Position numbers and translations under genes: made by a program. 64,000 nucleotides of DNA from Thermotoga profunda AZM34c06 (GTDB lineage Bacteria; Thermotogota; Thermotogae; Thermotogales; DSM-5069): positions 825,413 to 889,412 of the forward strand of contig NZ_AP014510.1 in the NCBI RefSeq assembly GCF_000828675.1. The letters are read 5' to 3'. This document shows positions 1 through 7,869 of this stretch, piece by piece. Every line of letters begins with the position of its first letter. Positions within the stretch are counted from its first letter, which is position 1. The notes beneath the pieces are model-generated. The model saw only the letters and a program-made list of their open reading frames with translations, made no database searches and was not told the origin of the DNA.

Positions 1-1
1 C

Positions 2-424
2 AAACAAATAGATCCACGTTACACACTGCATATAGCTGGTTCCTTTCAAGAAATTCACTACCAGAATTATTTTGAACATTTCATTAAAGAAGCAGACCTT
101 GAAGAGAACGTCAAACTCTACGGGCACATTAAAGACATAGCCAAATTCTTGGAAGATAAAAACTATATTCTGTCTACGAGCATCCACGAAGGTCATCCGT
201 ACAACATAATGGAAGCAATGGCAAGGGGCATTAAGCCTATCATTCATAATTATGAAGGAGCTAAAGTGCAATGGCCAGAAAAGCTTGTGTACAACTTCAT
301 CTTTGAAATTCCGAAGATAATAGAATCTGAGTACTCTTCAGAAAGATATAGAAAACATGTGGAGGACAATTATTCTCTTGAAAGGCAGATGGAGAAAATA
401 CTATATTTGATTATTACTCTATAA
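2..424 (+). CDS. glycosyltransferase family 4, C-terminal part (cut by window edge)
   Basis: The frame is open from base 2 to the stop at 424, so this is the last ~140 residues of a longer protein. The piece is the nucleotide-sugar-binding Rossmann half of a GT-B enzyme: it contains LHIAGSFQE and then HEGHPYNIMEAMARG, which is the E-x-G-x-P-x4-E-A-M type donor-binding motif of GT4 retaining glycosyltransferases. It probably adds a sugar to an exopolysaccharide or other surface glycan at the inner membrane. The next gene, a methyltransferase, starts 15 bases downstream on the same strand, so the two are likely cotranscribed. Sugar and acceptor cannot be read from this fragment. Confidence 0.85.
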   Translation, partial: KQIDPRYTLHIAGSFQEIHYQNYFEHFIKEADLEENVKLYGHIKDIAKFLEDKNYILSTSIHEGHPYNIMEAMARGIKPIIHNYEGAKVQWPEKLVYNFIFEIPKIIESEYSSERYRKHVEDNYSLERQMEKILYLIITL

Positions 425-439
425 GGAGGAAAAAGAACT

Positions 440-1132
440 ATGGCTTCTTTAATGGATTATTTGAGTGGAAAGGAATTTTCAAACGGTCTTCAAATATCTT
501 TTCCAGATCAACCTTATACAACGCGATTAGAGTTTCTTGAAAAGCTCTGCGTGAGTAAGCGAGTTCTTCACATAGGTTTTGCGGACCACAAAGATGTGAT
601 TAATGAGAAAATCAAGAACAATCTCTGGCTTCACAAAAGGCTTTTAGATGTCTCACAAAGCTGCTATGGAATAGATATTAATTGTGACAGTGTAGAGTAC
701 GTGAGGAAAGAACTTGGAATCTCTAATGTGTATTGTCTGGATATAATAACCGAAGAACTTCCTACGGATCTTTTAGAAAAGAACTTCGACATAGCAATTC
801 TCGGTGAAGTTATCGAACATGTTAACAATCCAGTATTGTTCCTGAGTAAAATAAAAAATAAATTGTCACTTATTTGTCGCTCACTGGTTATAACAACTCC
901 CAATGCACTTAGATTGGCTAATTTTGAATTTGCACTCCGTGGAATTGAAACAATCAACACGGACCATCGGTATTGGTTTACACCTTATACACTTATGAAA
1001 GTAGCAACTGAAGCTGGTTTAGTGATACAAAACTTATATTTCGTCAATAGCTATTACAACCAAAAAGACTTTTACCTTCTTTCCAAAATTCCTATTCTCA
1101 GAGAGGATCTGGTTTTGATTGCGCAGATTTGA
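440..1132 (+). CDS. class I SAM-dependent methyltransferase
   Basis: A 230-residue protein with a good AAGGAGG site ahead of ATG 440. Class I methyltransferase landmarks are visible: a glycine-containing loop after a hydrophobic strand (RVLHIGFADHKD, about residues 41-52), an acidic end to strand 2 (CYGIDINCDSVEYV) and motif II/III (FDIAILGEVIEHVNNPVLFL). The first glycine loop is degenerate relative to GxGxG. This resembles the methyltransferase 11/23 groups often found in polysaccharide gene clusters, where they methylate sugars. It follows a GT4 gene directly. The substrate is unknown. It is the last intact gene of the degraded polysaccharide locus at this edge. Confidence 0.8.
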   Translation: MASLMDYLSGKEFSNGLQISFPDQPYTTRLEFLEKLCVSKRVLHIGFADHKDVINEKIKNNLWLHKRLLDVSQSCYGIDINCDSVEYVRKELGISNVYCLDIITEELPTDLLEKNFDIAILGEVIEHVNNPVLFLSKIKNKLSLICRSLVITTPNALRLANFEFALRGIETINTDHRYWFTPYTLMKVATEAGLVIQNLYFVNSYYNQKDFYLLSKIPILREDLVLIAQI

Positions 1133-1140
1133 TTAAAACA

Positions 1141-1175
1141 AAAACCCCCACTGTATTAGCAGAGGGGGTTGTTTG
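1141..1175 (-). terminator. rRNA-type intrinsic terminator
   Basis: Arms AACCCCC (1143-1149) and GGGGGTT (1164-1170) form a hairpin. Read on the minus strand the right arm is followed by a long T-tract (TTTTTGTTTT), a textbook intrinsic terminator. It sits immediately 3' of a 5S rRNA fragment on the same strand, so it is best explained as the old end of an rRNA operon. It may now also stop the plus-strand methyltransferase transcript. Confidence 0.8.
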
Positions 1176-1185
1176 GGATATATCA

Positions 1186-1262
1186 AGCCTGGGCATTACC
1201 TACTCTCGCAAGGGGTCGCCCTACCATCGACCCGTAGTTGAACTACCTGACAAGTTCATATC
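1186..1262 (-). pseudogene. truncated 5S rRNA (3' half)
   Basis: The minus strand reads GTCGATGGTAGGGCGACCCC, then TTGCGAGAGTAGGTAATGCC and CAGGCTT. This matches the universal 3' half of bacterial 5S rRNA (CGAUGGUAG ... GCGAGAGUAGG ... GCCAGGC) and includes helix IV/V elements. About 75 nt can be followed; near 1262 the match ends and the sequence becomes the tail of an epimerase gene, so the 5' half is missing. The terminator at 1141-1175 follows at the expected place. No 23S or 16S sequence or tRNA was seen beside it. It is a relic of a rearrangement, not a working gene. Confidence 0.75.
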
Positions 1263-1377
1263 TGGAAGGAAGAGATTCTCAAATGAGAGATTGAGGAAAT
1301 TAGGTTGGCAACAGAAGGTACCACTGAAAGAAAGGTTGAAAGAAGTGATAAGGTGGTATGAGGGGATAATGAAATGA
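1263..1377 (+). pseudogene. sugar-nucleotide epimerase/dehydratase, C-terminal remnant
   Basis: The reading frame after the 5S fragment encodes RKRFSNERLRKLGWQQKV followed by a short amphipathic helix ending at TGA 1377. This is the usual C-terminal signature of extended short-chain dehydrogenase epimerases (SNExLxxLGW). Everything upstream, including the Rossmann domain, is gone. The stop overlaps the ATG of the next remnant, as in an ancestral operon of polysaccharide precursor genes. Confidence 0.65.
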
Positions 1378-1547
1378 AAGTGGTGGTTCTTGGAGCAAGT
1401 GGATTCATAGGACAGAATTGGTGGAGTATTTACTTAAAGGTGGTTTTGAAGTTGTTTCTGTTTACTTTACACATGCAGTTGAATATTCAGGAACGATAAG
1501 TTATGAAAATTTTCTTCAGATTGGTGGAAGAATAGAAGCGGTAATAT
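1374..1547 (+). pseudogene. NAD-dependent epimerase, N-terminal remnant with frameshift
   Basis: ATG 1374 opens MKVVVLGASGFIGQN, a Rossmann GxxGxxG dinucleotide-binding start typical of extended SDR epimerases. The frame then breaks around 1415; continuing in another frame gives LVEYLLKGGFEVVSVYF, the expected next helix and strand. After roughly 50 residues the similarity runs into a different family (next entry). It cannot make a working enzyme. Confidence 0.65.
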
Positions 1548-1784
1548 TTGCAGGAGGCAATTCTAACCATAATATTGAGAACAAACATTTATTTGAAAGC
1601 AATAGAAAAAGGCAGCAAATATATACAAGAAATTTTAGTTCATAATGTGTTGAGTGATCCAGAAGATTTGACAGAAAAGTTTGAATTACTTATGAAACCA
1701 ACTGATTATCCAGAAAATCTTTATGGGGATGGACAAGCTGGAAGAAAAATCGCTGAGTTGATTGTTCGATATAACAGCAACTGA
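1548..1784 (+). pseudogene. UDP-N-acetylglucosamine 2-epimerase (WecB family), C-terminal remnant
   Basis: The open frame carries NVLSDPEDLTEKFELLM and ends with ENLYGDGQAGRKIAELI, close to the conserved C-terminus of non-hydrolysing UDP-GlcNAc 2-epimerases (NPYGDGxAxxxI). The enzyme normally supplies UDP-ManNAc for surface polysaccharide; here only about the last 65 residues remain. It joins the preceding epimerase remnant without an intervening start, so the junction reflects a deletion. Confidence 0.6.
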
Positions 1785-2008
1785 TGGAAATTCAAAACAT
1801 AAATACTACGCATAAAATGACTATCTTTCTTCTGATCGTGTTGATCATGCGATGGCTGCTTGGTACGATACCTGATTGGAGTTCCTGTTGTGGTGCCACA
1901 GGTCACAGTGGATGAAATCATAGGTACGGGCTTGGTGAGAGATGAGAAACTGTCAAACAAAAAACTCGCATTGAAGATATTGGAAGAGTGTGTGATTTTT
2001 AGTCCCAA
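1785..2008 (+). pseudogene. unidentified coding remnant
   Basis: Short stretches have coding character in shifted frames: SDRVDHAMAAWYDT around 1834-1875, then VPVVVPQVTVDEIIGTGLV continuing to a stop near 2017. They do not join in one frame. I do not recognise the family. The stretch separates the polysaccharide remnants from the TRAP operon promoter. Confidence 0.35.
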
Positions 2009-2032
2009 CCGCTTCTAATGTATTAATCTTAT

Positions 2033-2061
2033 TTGTGTTATATGCTTCAATGTTGTAAAAT
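2033..2061 (+). promoter_or_regulatory. sigma-70 type promoter of the TRAP operon
   Basis: TTGTGT (2033-2038), 17-base spacer, TAAAAT (2056-2061). Transcription would start about 30 bases before the ATG of the TAXI binding protein, leaving room for its GGAGGTG ribosome site. Confidence 0.5.
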
Positions 2062-2098
2062 ATACACTGTGATCCGCACATCTTCCGGAGGTGAAAAC

Positions 2099-3064
2099 AT
2101 GAAGAAATTTTTCTTTGTCTTGCTCATGGGTTTGTTCTTTGTGGCATTCGCGGCACAGTGGCCATCACAGCTGAGGTTCGTCTCTGGTCCGTCCGGAGGA
2201 ACTTGGTTCGCACTGGGTGGTACGCTCGCAGGTATATGGAGCCAAGCAGTTATATCCACGACCAGTGGCACAGGTGGTGGTACTGCCAACATTTTGACTA
2301 TCTCCAGGAGTCAAGCAGATCTAGGGTTCACCACATTGTCTGGTTTCACAGCCGCAATCAAGGGATTAGACCCCTTCAAAGAACCGGTGAAAGGCACCAT
2401 GCTGCTTGCAAACATCTACAGGCAATACGCTTACTTTATTATGAGGAAAGATTATGCGACTAAGAATGGCATCAAGACTTTGGGAGATGTTATAAAGAAA
2501 AAGTTGCCCATCAGGTTCGCAACGCTCACGCCAGGTACCACATCAGAGTTCGTCACACGCGTACTGTTTGAAAAAGGTTACGGTGTCAGCTGGTCAGACA
2601 TCAAATCTTGGGGTGGCAGGGTTGAGTTTGCTTCTTACACAGATGGCGCTAATTTGTTGTGTGACAACCATTTAGACATGTTCGCGTTTCAAATCAGTCG
2701 TGTGGCTTCCGTCGTCATGGACATAGAGAGCAGAATCGATGTTGTCATCCTTCCAGTGGATGATGAGGCGCTCCAAAAATTGGCCCAGTACCTGGGAACT
2801 ACGAAGTTTTACATAGAACCAGGTGTCTACAAGAGTGTCACTGAACCCGTTTCGACTGTTGGTGATTATGTGTGCATAGTAGCCCGCGAAAGTCTGCCAG
2901 AAGATTTGGTCTACAAACTGGCTGAAGCGCTTTGGAACAACAAAGAACAGATCGCGAAAGCTTTCGTGGACGTGGCTGAATTGAATCCGAGTGAAGCCAT
3001 CAGCGAGGGTGTGCCTGCACATCCAGGTGCAGTGAAGTTCTGGTCAGAGAAAAATCAGAAGTGA
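2099..3064 (+). CDS. TAXI-family TRAP transporter solute-binding protein
   Basis: A 321-residue secreted protein. ATG 2099 is chosen because it follows GGAGGTG and opens a clear signal peptide (MKKFFFVLLMGLFFVAFAAQ); the longer in-frame extension would begin inside the promoter. The mature N-terminus RFVSGPSGGTWFALGG is the conserved start of TAXI (TRAP-associated extracytoplasmic immunogenic) proteins, and NILTISRSQADLGF follows at the expected distance. It captures a ligand in the periplasm and delivers it to the fused permease encoded next. Known TAXI ligands include glutamate and other carboxylates; the ligand here is not predictable. An intrinsic terminator between it and the permease would make the binding protein more abundant than the permease. 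Confidence 0.92.
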   Translation: MKKFFFVLLMGLFFVAFAAQWPSQLRFVSGPSGGTWFALGGTLAGIWSQAVISTTSGTGGGTANILTISRSQADLGFTTLSGFTAAIKGLDPFKEPVKGTMLLANIYRQYAYFIMRKDYATKNGIKTLGDVIKKKLPIRFATLTPGTTSEFVTRVLFEKGYGVSWSDIKSWGGRVEFASYTDGANLLCDNHLDMFAFQISRVASVVMDIESRIDVVILPVDDEALQKLAQYLGTTKFYIEPGVYKSVTEPVSTVGDYVCIVARESLPEDLVYKLAEALWNNKEQIAKAFVDVAELNPSEAISEGVPAHPGAVKFWSEKNQK

Positions 3065-3070
3065 AGTGTG

Positions 3071-3094
3071 AGGGGGCATGAACCCCCTTTCTTT
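3071..3094 (+). terminator. intra-operon terminator/attenuator
   Basis: AGGGGG (3071-3076) pairs with CCCCCT (3083-3088) across a CATGAA loop, followed by TTCTTTC. Partial termination here fits the high binding-protein to permease ratio common for binding-protein-dependent transporters. Confidence 0.75.
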
Positions 3095-3111
3095 CATAGG
3101 GGTGAATCTTA

Positions 3112-4965
3112 ATGCGTAAACTCACAGGAGCGACTTATTTTTTTGCTTTCTTTTCGCTTATAGCGATGGGAATATTCCACATCTATACAGCGATATTTGG
3201 CACCTTTGAAGCATACCTTCAGAGGAACATCCATTTGATATTTGCTCTCCCACTCGCGTTCATTTTCTATCCTGCTACCCAGAAAAGTCCAAAGGACAGA
3301 GTGCCTTGGTACGATTGGCTTTTGTTCGTACTTGCGATCTCTCCATGTCTGTATGCGATCATAAATTACGAGAAGATCATCTATCGTATGGTCCAGGTGG
3401 AAGAAGTTACAGTTGCACAGATCTTACTTGGTACATTGCTCATCGTCTTGATACTCGAAGCCACACGCAGAATCGTTGGACTCGCGCTCACAATTCTTGC
3501 AGCTGCTTCTATCCTTTATATGTACGCTGGGCACCTCCTGCCTGGCCAGTTCAAAGGCATGTATGTCACGTACGATAGGATAGTGGAACATTTGTATCTA
3601 ACAGGTGAAGGCATATTCTCTACACCTTTGGGTGTTTCAGCCACATTCGTTATGATCTTCCTCATCCTTGGTGGCTTTCTCGAACACAGTGGAATTGGGG
3701 AATATTTCATGGATCTGTCCAAATCGCTCGCCGGTAAAGCCACAGGTGGGCCGGCGAAGATCGCGGTGGTGAGCTCTAGCCTGTTCGGTAGTATCTCTGG
3801 TTCGGCTGTAGCGAACGTCTATGCGACGGGTACGTTCACTATACCCATGATGAAACAGCTCGGCTTTTCGCCAGTCTTCGCTGGAGCTGTAGAAGCGGTA
3901 GCGAGTAGTGGTGGCCAAATCATGCCGCCGATCATGGGTGCAGCTGCGTTCATCATGGCGTCATTTCTGGGTATTCCTTACAAACAAGTGATGATCGCTG
4001 CGCTCATCCCAGCGTTTCTCTATTATTTCTATGTCTTCATGTCCGTTCATGCCAGGGCTTCAAAGCTCAATCTGAAAGGTCTTCCAAGCGAGATGATACC
4101 GCCTATAAAACAAGTTTTGAAAAAGCTTTACGTACTCTTTCCTATAGCATTGCTCGTCGTGCTCATCATGAGAGGTTACACACCTATGACTGCGGCCACG
4201 TGGGGTATTGTGAGCAGTTGGTTCGTTTCTCTACTGGACAAAAAGCACCGCATGGGACCAAGGGGCATTTTGAACGCCATCTATGATGGCTCGAAAAATG
4301 TTTTCGTTGTGGCGATCGCTTGCGCCACGGCAGGCATAGTCGTCGGTGCTGTCACTTTGACGGGCATTGGTTTCAAATTAGTGGGTTTCATTTTCTCACT
4401 CGCACATAACATTCCGTTCCTCGCATTGATTATGGTGATGCTCATGGCGATTGTTTTGGGTATGGGACTTCCTACCACGGCTGCGTACATCGTTGCATCG
4501 GCTTTGGCAGTGCCCGCGCTTGTGAAGTTGGGATTCGATACTTTGGCATCACATATGTTCGTTTTCTACTTTGCTGTGTTCTCTGCAATCACACCACCAG
4601 TGGCACTCGCTGCCTATGCTGCCAGCTCTATTTCGGGTGCAAAGCCATCTCAAACGGGTTATCAAGCATTCAGATTGGGCTTGATCGCCATGATCGTAGC
4701 ATTCGCATTCATGTATGACACAAGTTTTCTTCTTAGGGCCAGCTTGGCGAAAACCCTTTTCGCTCTTATCGCAGGCATCGTTTCTGCTTTCGCCCTGAGT
4801 TATGCATTCGAAGGTTTCTTCAAAGTACAATTGAAAGTACCAATGAGAGTGTTGTTAACTGTTTTGGGAGTGTTCACGTTGTTCCCAATTTTCTGGCTCA
4901 GGCTTGCCTCTATCCTTGCCTTCGTGGCCTTCTACGTGACAACATATTTGAAGAAATCAAAATAA
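3112..4965 (+). CDS. TRAP transporter fused permease (DctQ-DctM type)
   Basis: A 617-residue integral membrane protein with many hydrophobic helices across its length. The first ~150 residues correspond to the small DctQ-like part and the rest to the large DctM-like part, including GSISGSAVANVYATGTFTIP and ASSGGQIMPPIMGAAAFIMA, conserved loop signatures of the 4TM/12TM TRAP fusion (DUF3394/TRAP_fused families). It imports the TAXI ligand using an ion gradient. Start ATG 3112 follows GGGGTGA. The full length matches the family. A strong terminator directly follows the stop. Confidence 0.93.
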   Translation: MRKLTGATYFFAFFSLIAMGIFHIYTAIFGTFEAYLQRNIHLIFALPLAFIFYPATQKSPKDRVPWYDWLLFVLAISPCLYAIINYEKIIYRMVQVEEVTVAQILLGTLLIVLILEATRRIVGLALTILAAASILYMYAGHLLPGQFKGMYVTYDRIVEHLYLTGEGIFSTPLGVSATFVMIFLILGGFLEHSGIGEYFMDLSKSLAGKATGGPAKIAVVSSSLFGSISGSAVANVYATGTFTIPMMKQLGFSPVFAGAVEAVASSGGQIMPPIMGAAAFIMASFLGIPYKQVMIAALIPAFLYYFYVFMSVHARASKLNLKGLPSEMIPPIKQVLKKLYVLFPIALLVVLIMRGYTPMTAATWGIVSSWFVSLLDKKHRMGPRGILNAIYDGSKNVFVVAIACATAGIVVGAVTLTGIGFKLVGFIFSLAHNIPFLALIMVMLMAIVLGMGLPTTAAYIVASALAVPALVKLGFDTLASHMFVFYFAVFSAITPPVALAAYAASSISGAKPSQTGYQAFRLGLIAMIVAFAFMYDTSFLLRASLAKTLFALIAGIVSAFALSYAFEGFFKVQLKVPMRVLLTVLGVFTLFPIFWLRLASILAFVAFYVTTYLKKSK

Positions 4966-4966
4966 G

Positions 4967-4990
4967 AGGCGCCTACAGGCGCCTTTCTTT
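4967..4990 (+). terminator. intrinsic terminator of TRAP operon
   Basis: Perfect stem AGGCGCC (4967-4973) with GGCGCCT (4978-4984), TACA loop, then TTCTTTC. It begins one base after the permease stop codon. Confidence 0.85.
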
Positions 4991-5238
4991 CATTGTTCGA
5001 CGAAGACTTTCAACTTTTCGCAAGCTGTCTTTCCATTTCGCATGCTGACGTGTTTCGATAATCTTAGTTAGACAACTTCACTTTTTCTAAATTCGAAGGA
5101 TCATTCACATGAAAAATCAGAATTTTCGATGATCTATTCATACAAAACTTAAAAGTTATTAAGAAAAACAGTAAGATATTATCTTTTCAAATTAATCGAT
5201 GTTCTAATCTCTATTCACATGAACATTGGTCTAAGATT

Positions 5239-5406
5239 TCATCTTCCACAAGATATATTTGTAGTATCATCTATAACCTGAGCGATCTGCAAAGCCTTTG
5301 AAGGATCGACAGAATCTTCTACATCGATATTGTTTCTGCGCAAGATAGGACGGCCTGTCTGTGACAGTTCACCTGTGTTGTAAACGATTCTGAGTTGTTT
5401 CACCAT
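5239..5406 (-). CDS. small DUF1659-like protein (55 aa)
   Basis: On the minus strand AAGGAGGTG precedes ATG 5406, giving a 55-residue protein: MVKQLRIVYNTGEL, then GRPILRRNNIDVEDS, PSKALQIAQVIDD, ending CGR. The arrangement (basic strand, GxPxxRR, then D-P-x-K-A-xxIAxVI) resembles the DUF1659 family of tiny proteins of unknown role. It is slightly shorter than typical members, which are usually followed by a DUF2922 gene; none is seen here. The leader upstream contains a hairpin, TTGGGAG (5424-5430) with CTCCCAA (5444-5450), near the likely transcript start. It has no annotated neighbours within 500 bases. The remaining sequence from 4991 to 5238 shows no gene. Confidence 0.55.
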   Translation of the reverse strand: MVKQLRIVYNTGELSQTGRPILRRNNIDVEDSVDPSKALQIAQVIDDTTNISCGR

Positions 5407-5756
5407 AACACCTCCTTAAATTTTTGGGAGCACCCGGGTATTTCTCCCAATATATAGTATACGGATGTATATATTTAACAAAATAACCTTGCCTATGAAA
5501 ACAACGATAAAAGAATCGTTTTTCTAAGATAAACTCTTTATTCAAGCCTATCTTGAAACTTAGTTGAATCTAATGAAAAAATTATATGTGATTGTTCTCT
5601 ATTGGCAAGTATTTCAAGTAGTTGTACCAAGTTGGTTAAAATAAAATGTTGTTGAGGATAACACCAATGAAGGATTGGGCATAAATTCTTATATCTCTGT
5701 GTGATAGAATTCTTTTGAAAAATTGATTTCATAAAAATCACATCAGAGGGTACACA

Positions 5757-5910
5757 TGAGAGTTTTGGTGATTACAAATCTCTCGCTACTAAAGAAAAAT
5801 AATATCTGGGATATTTACAGTTAGAAGGCTTGAGTAGTATCCAAAAATTGGAGTTAATTATTCCGCTGTATCACTCGGCTTTCAAAATAGCTGGGATACA
5901 AGATTTGTAA
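5757..5910 (+). pseudogene. glycosyltransferase N-terminal remnant
   Basis: ATG 5757 opens MRVLVITNLSLLKKNNIW, the first strand and loop typical of a GT4 glycosyltransferase, then stops after 22 codons. A second frame continues LEGLSSIQKLELIIPLYHSA before another stop near 5910. It is probably a deleted member of the same polysaccharide locus as the fragments at 7.6-8.8 kb. Bases 5407-5756 hold no other recognisable gene. Confidence 0.4.
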
Positions 5911-5960
5911 TCTTTTTGAAAAACCATCTCAAAAATCTCATACGACACCATTGAGAAATT

Positions 5961-7355
5961 TCAGGTGGTCTCAATCATAGCAAAAAACAACCATGCGGGA
6001 ATTCCCACAATCCCATCGTCTTTGAAGATGATATCCTGTGTGATGAGAATTCCTCTGCCGAACACCTTTTTCATCCCGAGGTAATCAGATTTGTTTATCT
6101 TGTTCTGGTACTTCACTTCGACTGGTATCAGCGTTCCTTCATGGTTGTAGATGAAATCGATCTCGTTTCCCCGCTCTGAATACCAGAAAAACGGGCCATC
6201 GTAGAGATTTAAGCCGTTCTGGGTAATATCAAAATCTTTCAAAAGATGTCTGAGCGTTAGCATCTCTACAAGTTGTGGAATTCCGATCGTTTTTCCGCTG
6301 ATGTCAGATATTATATCGGCGATTACTTTGTCGATTGGGTAGGTCTTTTTTTGTTTTTTGGGTCTGATGATCTTTCTGGAGATATCGACGAAAAAGACAT
6401 TCATGAGTATGAAACTGTAGCCCAGGTATTCGAAGTATTTCTGAATCGTATCGACGCTTTTCACAGCATCTGTGAAAAGATCGACCAGAGAGTTCCAGGA
6501 AAATCTCTGACCAACGATGTCTGGAAGTTTTCTGAATATTTCCAGCAAATTTGTTCTTGCCTTTAGATACTTTTCCGCATCTCCAAGAATGAAGTCTTTA
6601 TACACGTTCTTTGTCATCTCAGTAATTCCGCCTTCTCTCAAAAAATCATCTATTACCTTGGGAAAACCACCTGCGCTCAGATATTTCAAGAAATACTCTT
6701 TCAGAAAAGCGTTTTTAAGATATAATCTGTTCAGATCATCAACAGAGCTTGTGAGAATTTCTTCTATCGTTTTTCTTTTAATGTCAACTCCTGAACTTCT
6801 CAGAAATTCTCCGAACGTGATGGGAGCGTAAACCAGATCTTTACCGTAACCCTTTCTTCCCGGAAGTCTTTCGCTGGATTTTTTCAAGTCATAGGCGGAA
6901 GAACCTGTGAGAACAACAAGGCAATTATCGAGCAAGCCGATATCTACAAGGTACTTCAACGATTTTTGCCAGTCTTCGATAGCTGTTATCTCGTCTATGA
7001 AGATGTATCTGATCTCTCCTGGTTTTTCTTCGAACATTTGAAAGAAAGACCTCACAGTTTCTATCAGGTCGAATCTATCGTTTATTCCGTCACACATGAA
7101 AAAGAATATATTAGACGGTTTCACACCATCTTCGATCAGTTTTTTGATATAGAGTTTAAGAAAAGTGGTTTTTCCTATCTGGCGAGGCCCTCTGATAGTG
7201 TAAATACCCGGTTTTCCCTTTGGGATTTCTCTGAAGAATTTTTCTGGACAGTATCTAAATGTGCTTTTCTCAAAAGCACTGATGTGTCTATCAACGTGTA
7301 TTTCTTTTTGGGAACGCCACCATGGGTTCATGATATAAAGTTCGTCTATTTGCAA
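5961..7355 (-). CDS. AAA+ ATPase with DUF4143 C-terminal domain
   Basis: A 464-residue protein. Walker A GPRQIGKTT lies at residues 56-64, Walker B YIFIDEI at 117-123, and a sensor-like VLTGSSAYDLKKS near 148-160. The second half is the DUF4143 domain, a PD-(D/E)XK-like fold, ending with ERGNEIDFIY...PVEVKYQNKINKSDY, where E, D and the E-V-K triad form a plausible nuclease-like site. Proteins of this build are widespread, often multicopy, in thermophiles; their role is not settled and a link to defence or toxin-antitoxin behaviour is suspected. Start may instead be Met 9. Two further copies in this window are decayed (12991-13958 and 32430-32535). Paired direct repeats lie just upstream. Confidence 0.88.
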   Translation of the reverse strand: MQIDELYIMNPWWRSQKEIHVDRHISAFEKSTFRYCPEKFFREIPKGKPGIYTIRGPRQIGKTTFLKLYIKKLIEDGVKPSNIFFFMCDGINDRFDLIETVRSFFQMFEEKPGEIRYIFIDEITAIEDWQKSLKYLVDIGLLDNCLVVLTGSSAYDLKKSSERLPGRKGYGKDLVYAPITFGEFLRSSGVDIKRKTIEEILTSSVDDLNRLYLKNAFLKEYFLKYLSAGGFPKVIDDFLREGGITEMTKNVYKDFILGDAEKYLKARTNLLEIFRKLPDIVGQRFSWNSLVDLFTDAVKSVDTIQKYFEYLGYSFILMNVFFVDISRKIIRPKKQKKTYPIDKVIADIISDISGKTIGIPQLVEMLTLRHLLKDFDITQNGLNLYDGPFFWYSERGNEIDFIYNHEGTLIPVEVKYQNKINKSDYLGMKKVFGRGILITQDIIFKDDGIVGIPAWLFFAMIETT

Positions 7356-7388
7356 TCAGATCACTCCCTATATCTAATTACACTACCT

Positions 7389-7453
7389 ATTATACCAAAT
7401 TGTTCGAATTTATCGATTATGTTAAATAAAATCGTACGAATTTATCGATTATG
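7389..7453 (-). promoter_or_regulatory. promoter region of the DUF4143 ATPase with two direct repeats
   Basis: A minus-strand -10 TATAAT corresponds to 7389-7394. Just upstream, the 17-base repeat CGAATTTATCGATTATG occurs twice, at 7405-7421 and 7437-7453, 32 bases (three helical turns) apart. No good -35 is visible, so the repeats may be operator or activator sites. Confidence 0.45.
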
Positions 7454-7536
7454 ATCGATAAAAACATACGTGTTAAAAACCAGACTGTTCACTTTTTGAA
7501 GTAGAGAAAGGTGACAGAGAACATTTTCTAAAACCT

Positions 7537-7580
7537 GTCGAGCCTGTATGGTGTTTGTCGAGGTTGTCAACAACGTCGAA
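7537..7580. repeat. dispersed GTCGAG intergenic repeat, copy 1
   Basis: GTCGAGCC ... TGTTTGTCGAG ... GTCGA recurs with the same spacing at 24912-24955. Both copies are intergenic. The unit is about 44 bases with a repeated GTCGA core. Confidence 0.5.
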
Positions 7581-7614
7581 ACATTTAGTTAGATTATGAA
7601 GCCATCCCTACTGG

Positions 7615-7848
7615 ATGCGTGTGGACGGGTTCTTTGCCTCTTCTAAGGATATAATCTTTTTGATAGTTTCACGAAAATACAGATTAGCGTTAGGGATAGC
7701 CCCATTTCTTGTTTTTGGACCAGTTATGTTGGGAATATCAGAAACTACTGTTATAGGAATTAATTTCACAAAGAAGACATATTGGCATTTTGTTATCTCG
7801 TTGTTCACGAGTATAACTAACGTAGTTGGTAATTTACTTAAAAAATAA
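7615..7848 (+). pseudogene. polysaccharide flippase (Wzx/MATE-like), C-terminal remnant
   Basis: The frame encodes about 77 residues that are strongly hydrophobic and include SETTVIGINFTKKTYWHF followed by SLFTSITNVVGN. The GINxTKKTxxH..S......N...N pattern is characteristic of a loop and helix of O-antigen/teichoic-acid flippases. A complete flippase has 12-14 helices over more than 400 residues, so only one or two remain. It precedes another broken glycosyltransferase. Confidence 0.55.
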
Positions 7849-7869
7849 ACAAAATTGGGGTAATTGTTC

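Noticed and set aside
1129..1262. Protein-coding start of a gene at 1129
   Set aside because: This part of the frame is antisense to the terminator and 5S rRNA fragment; only the tail after about 1263 is real coding sequence.
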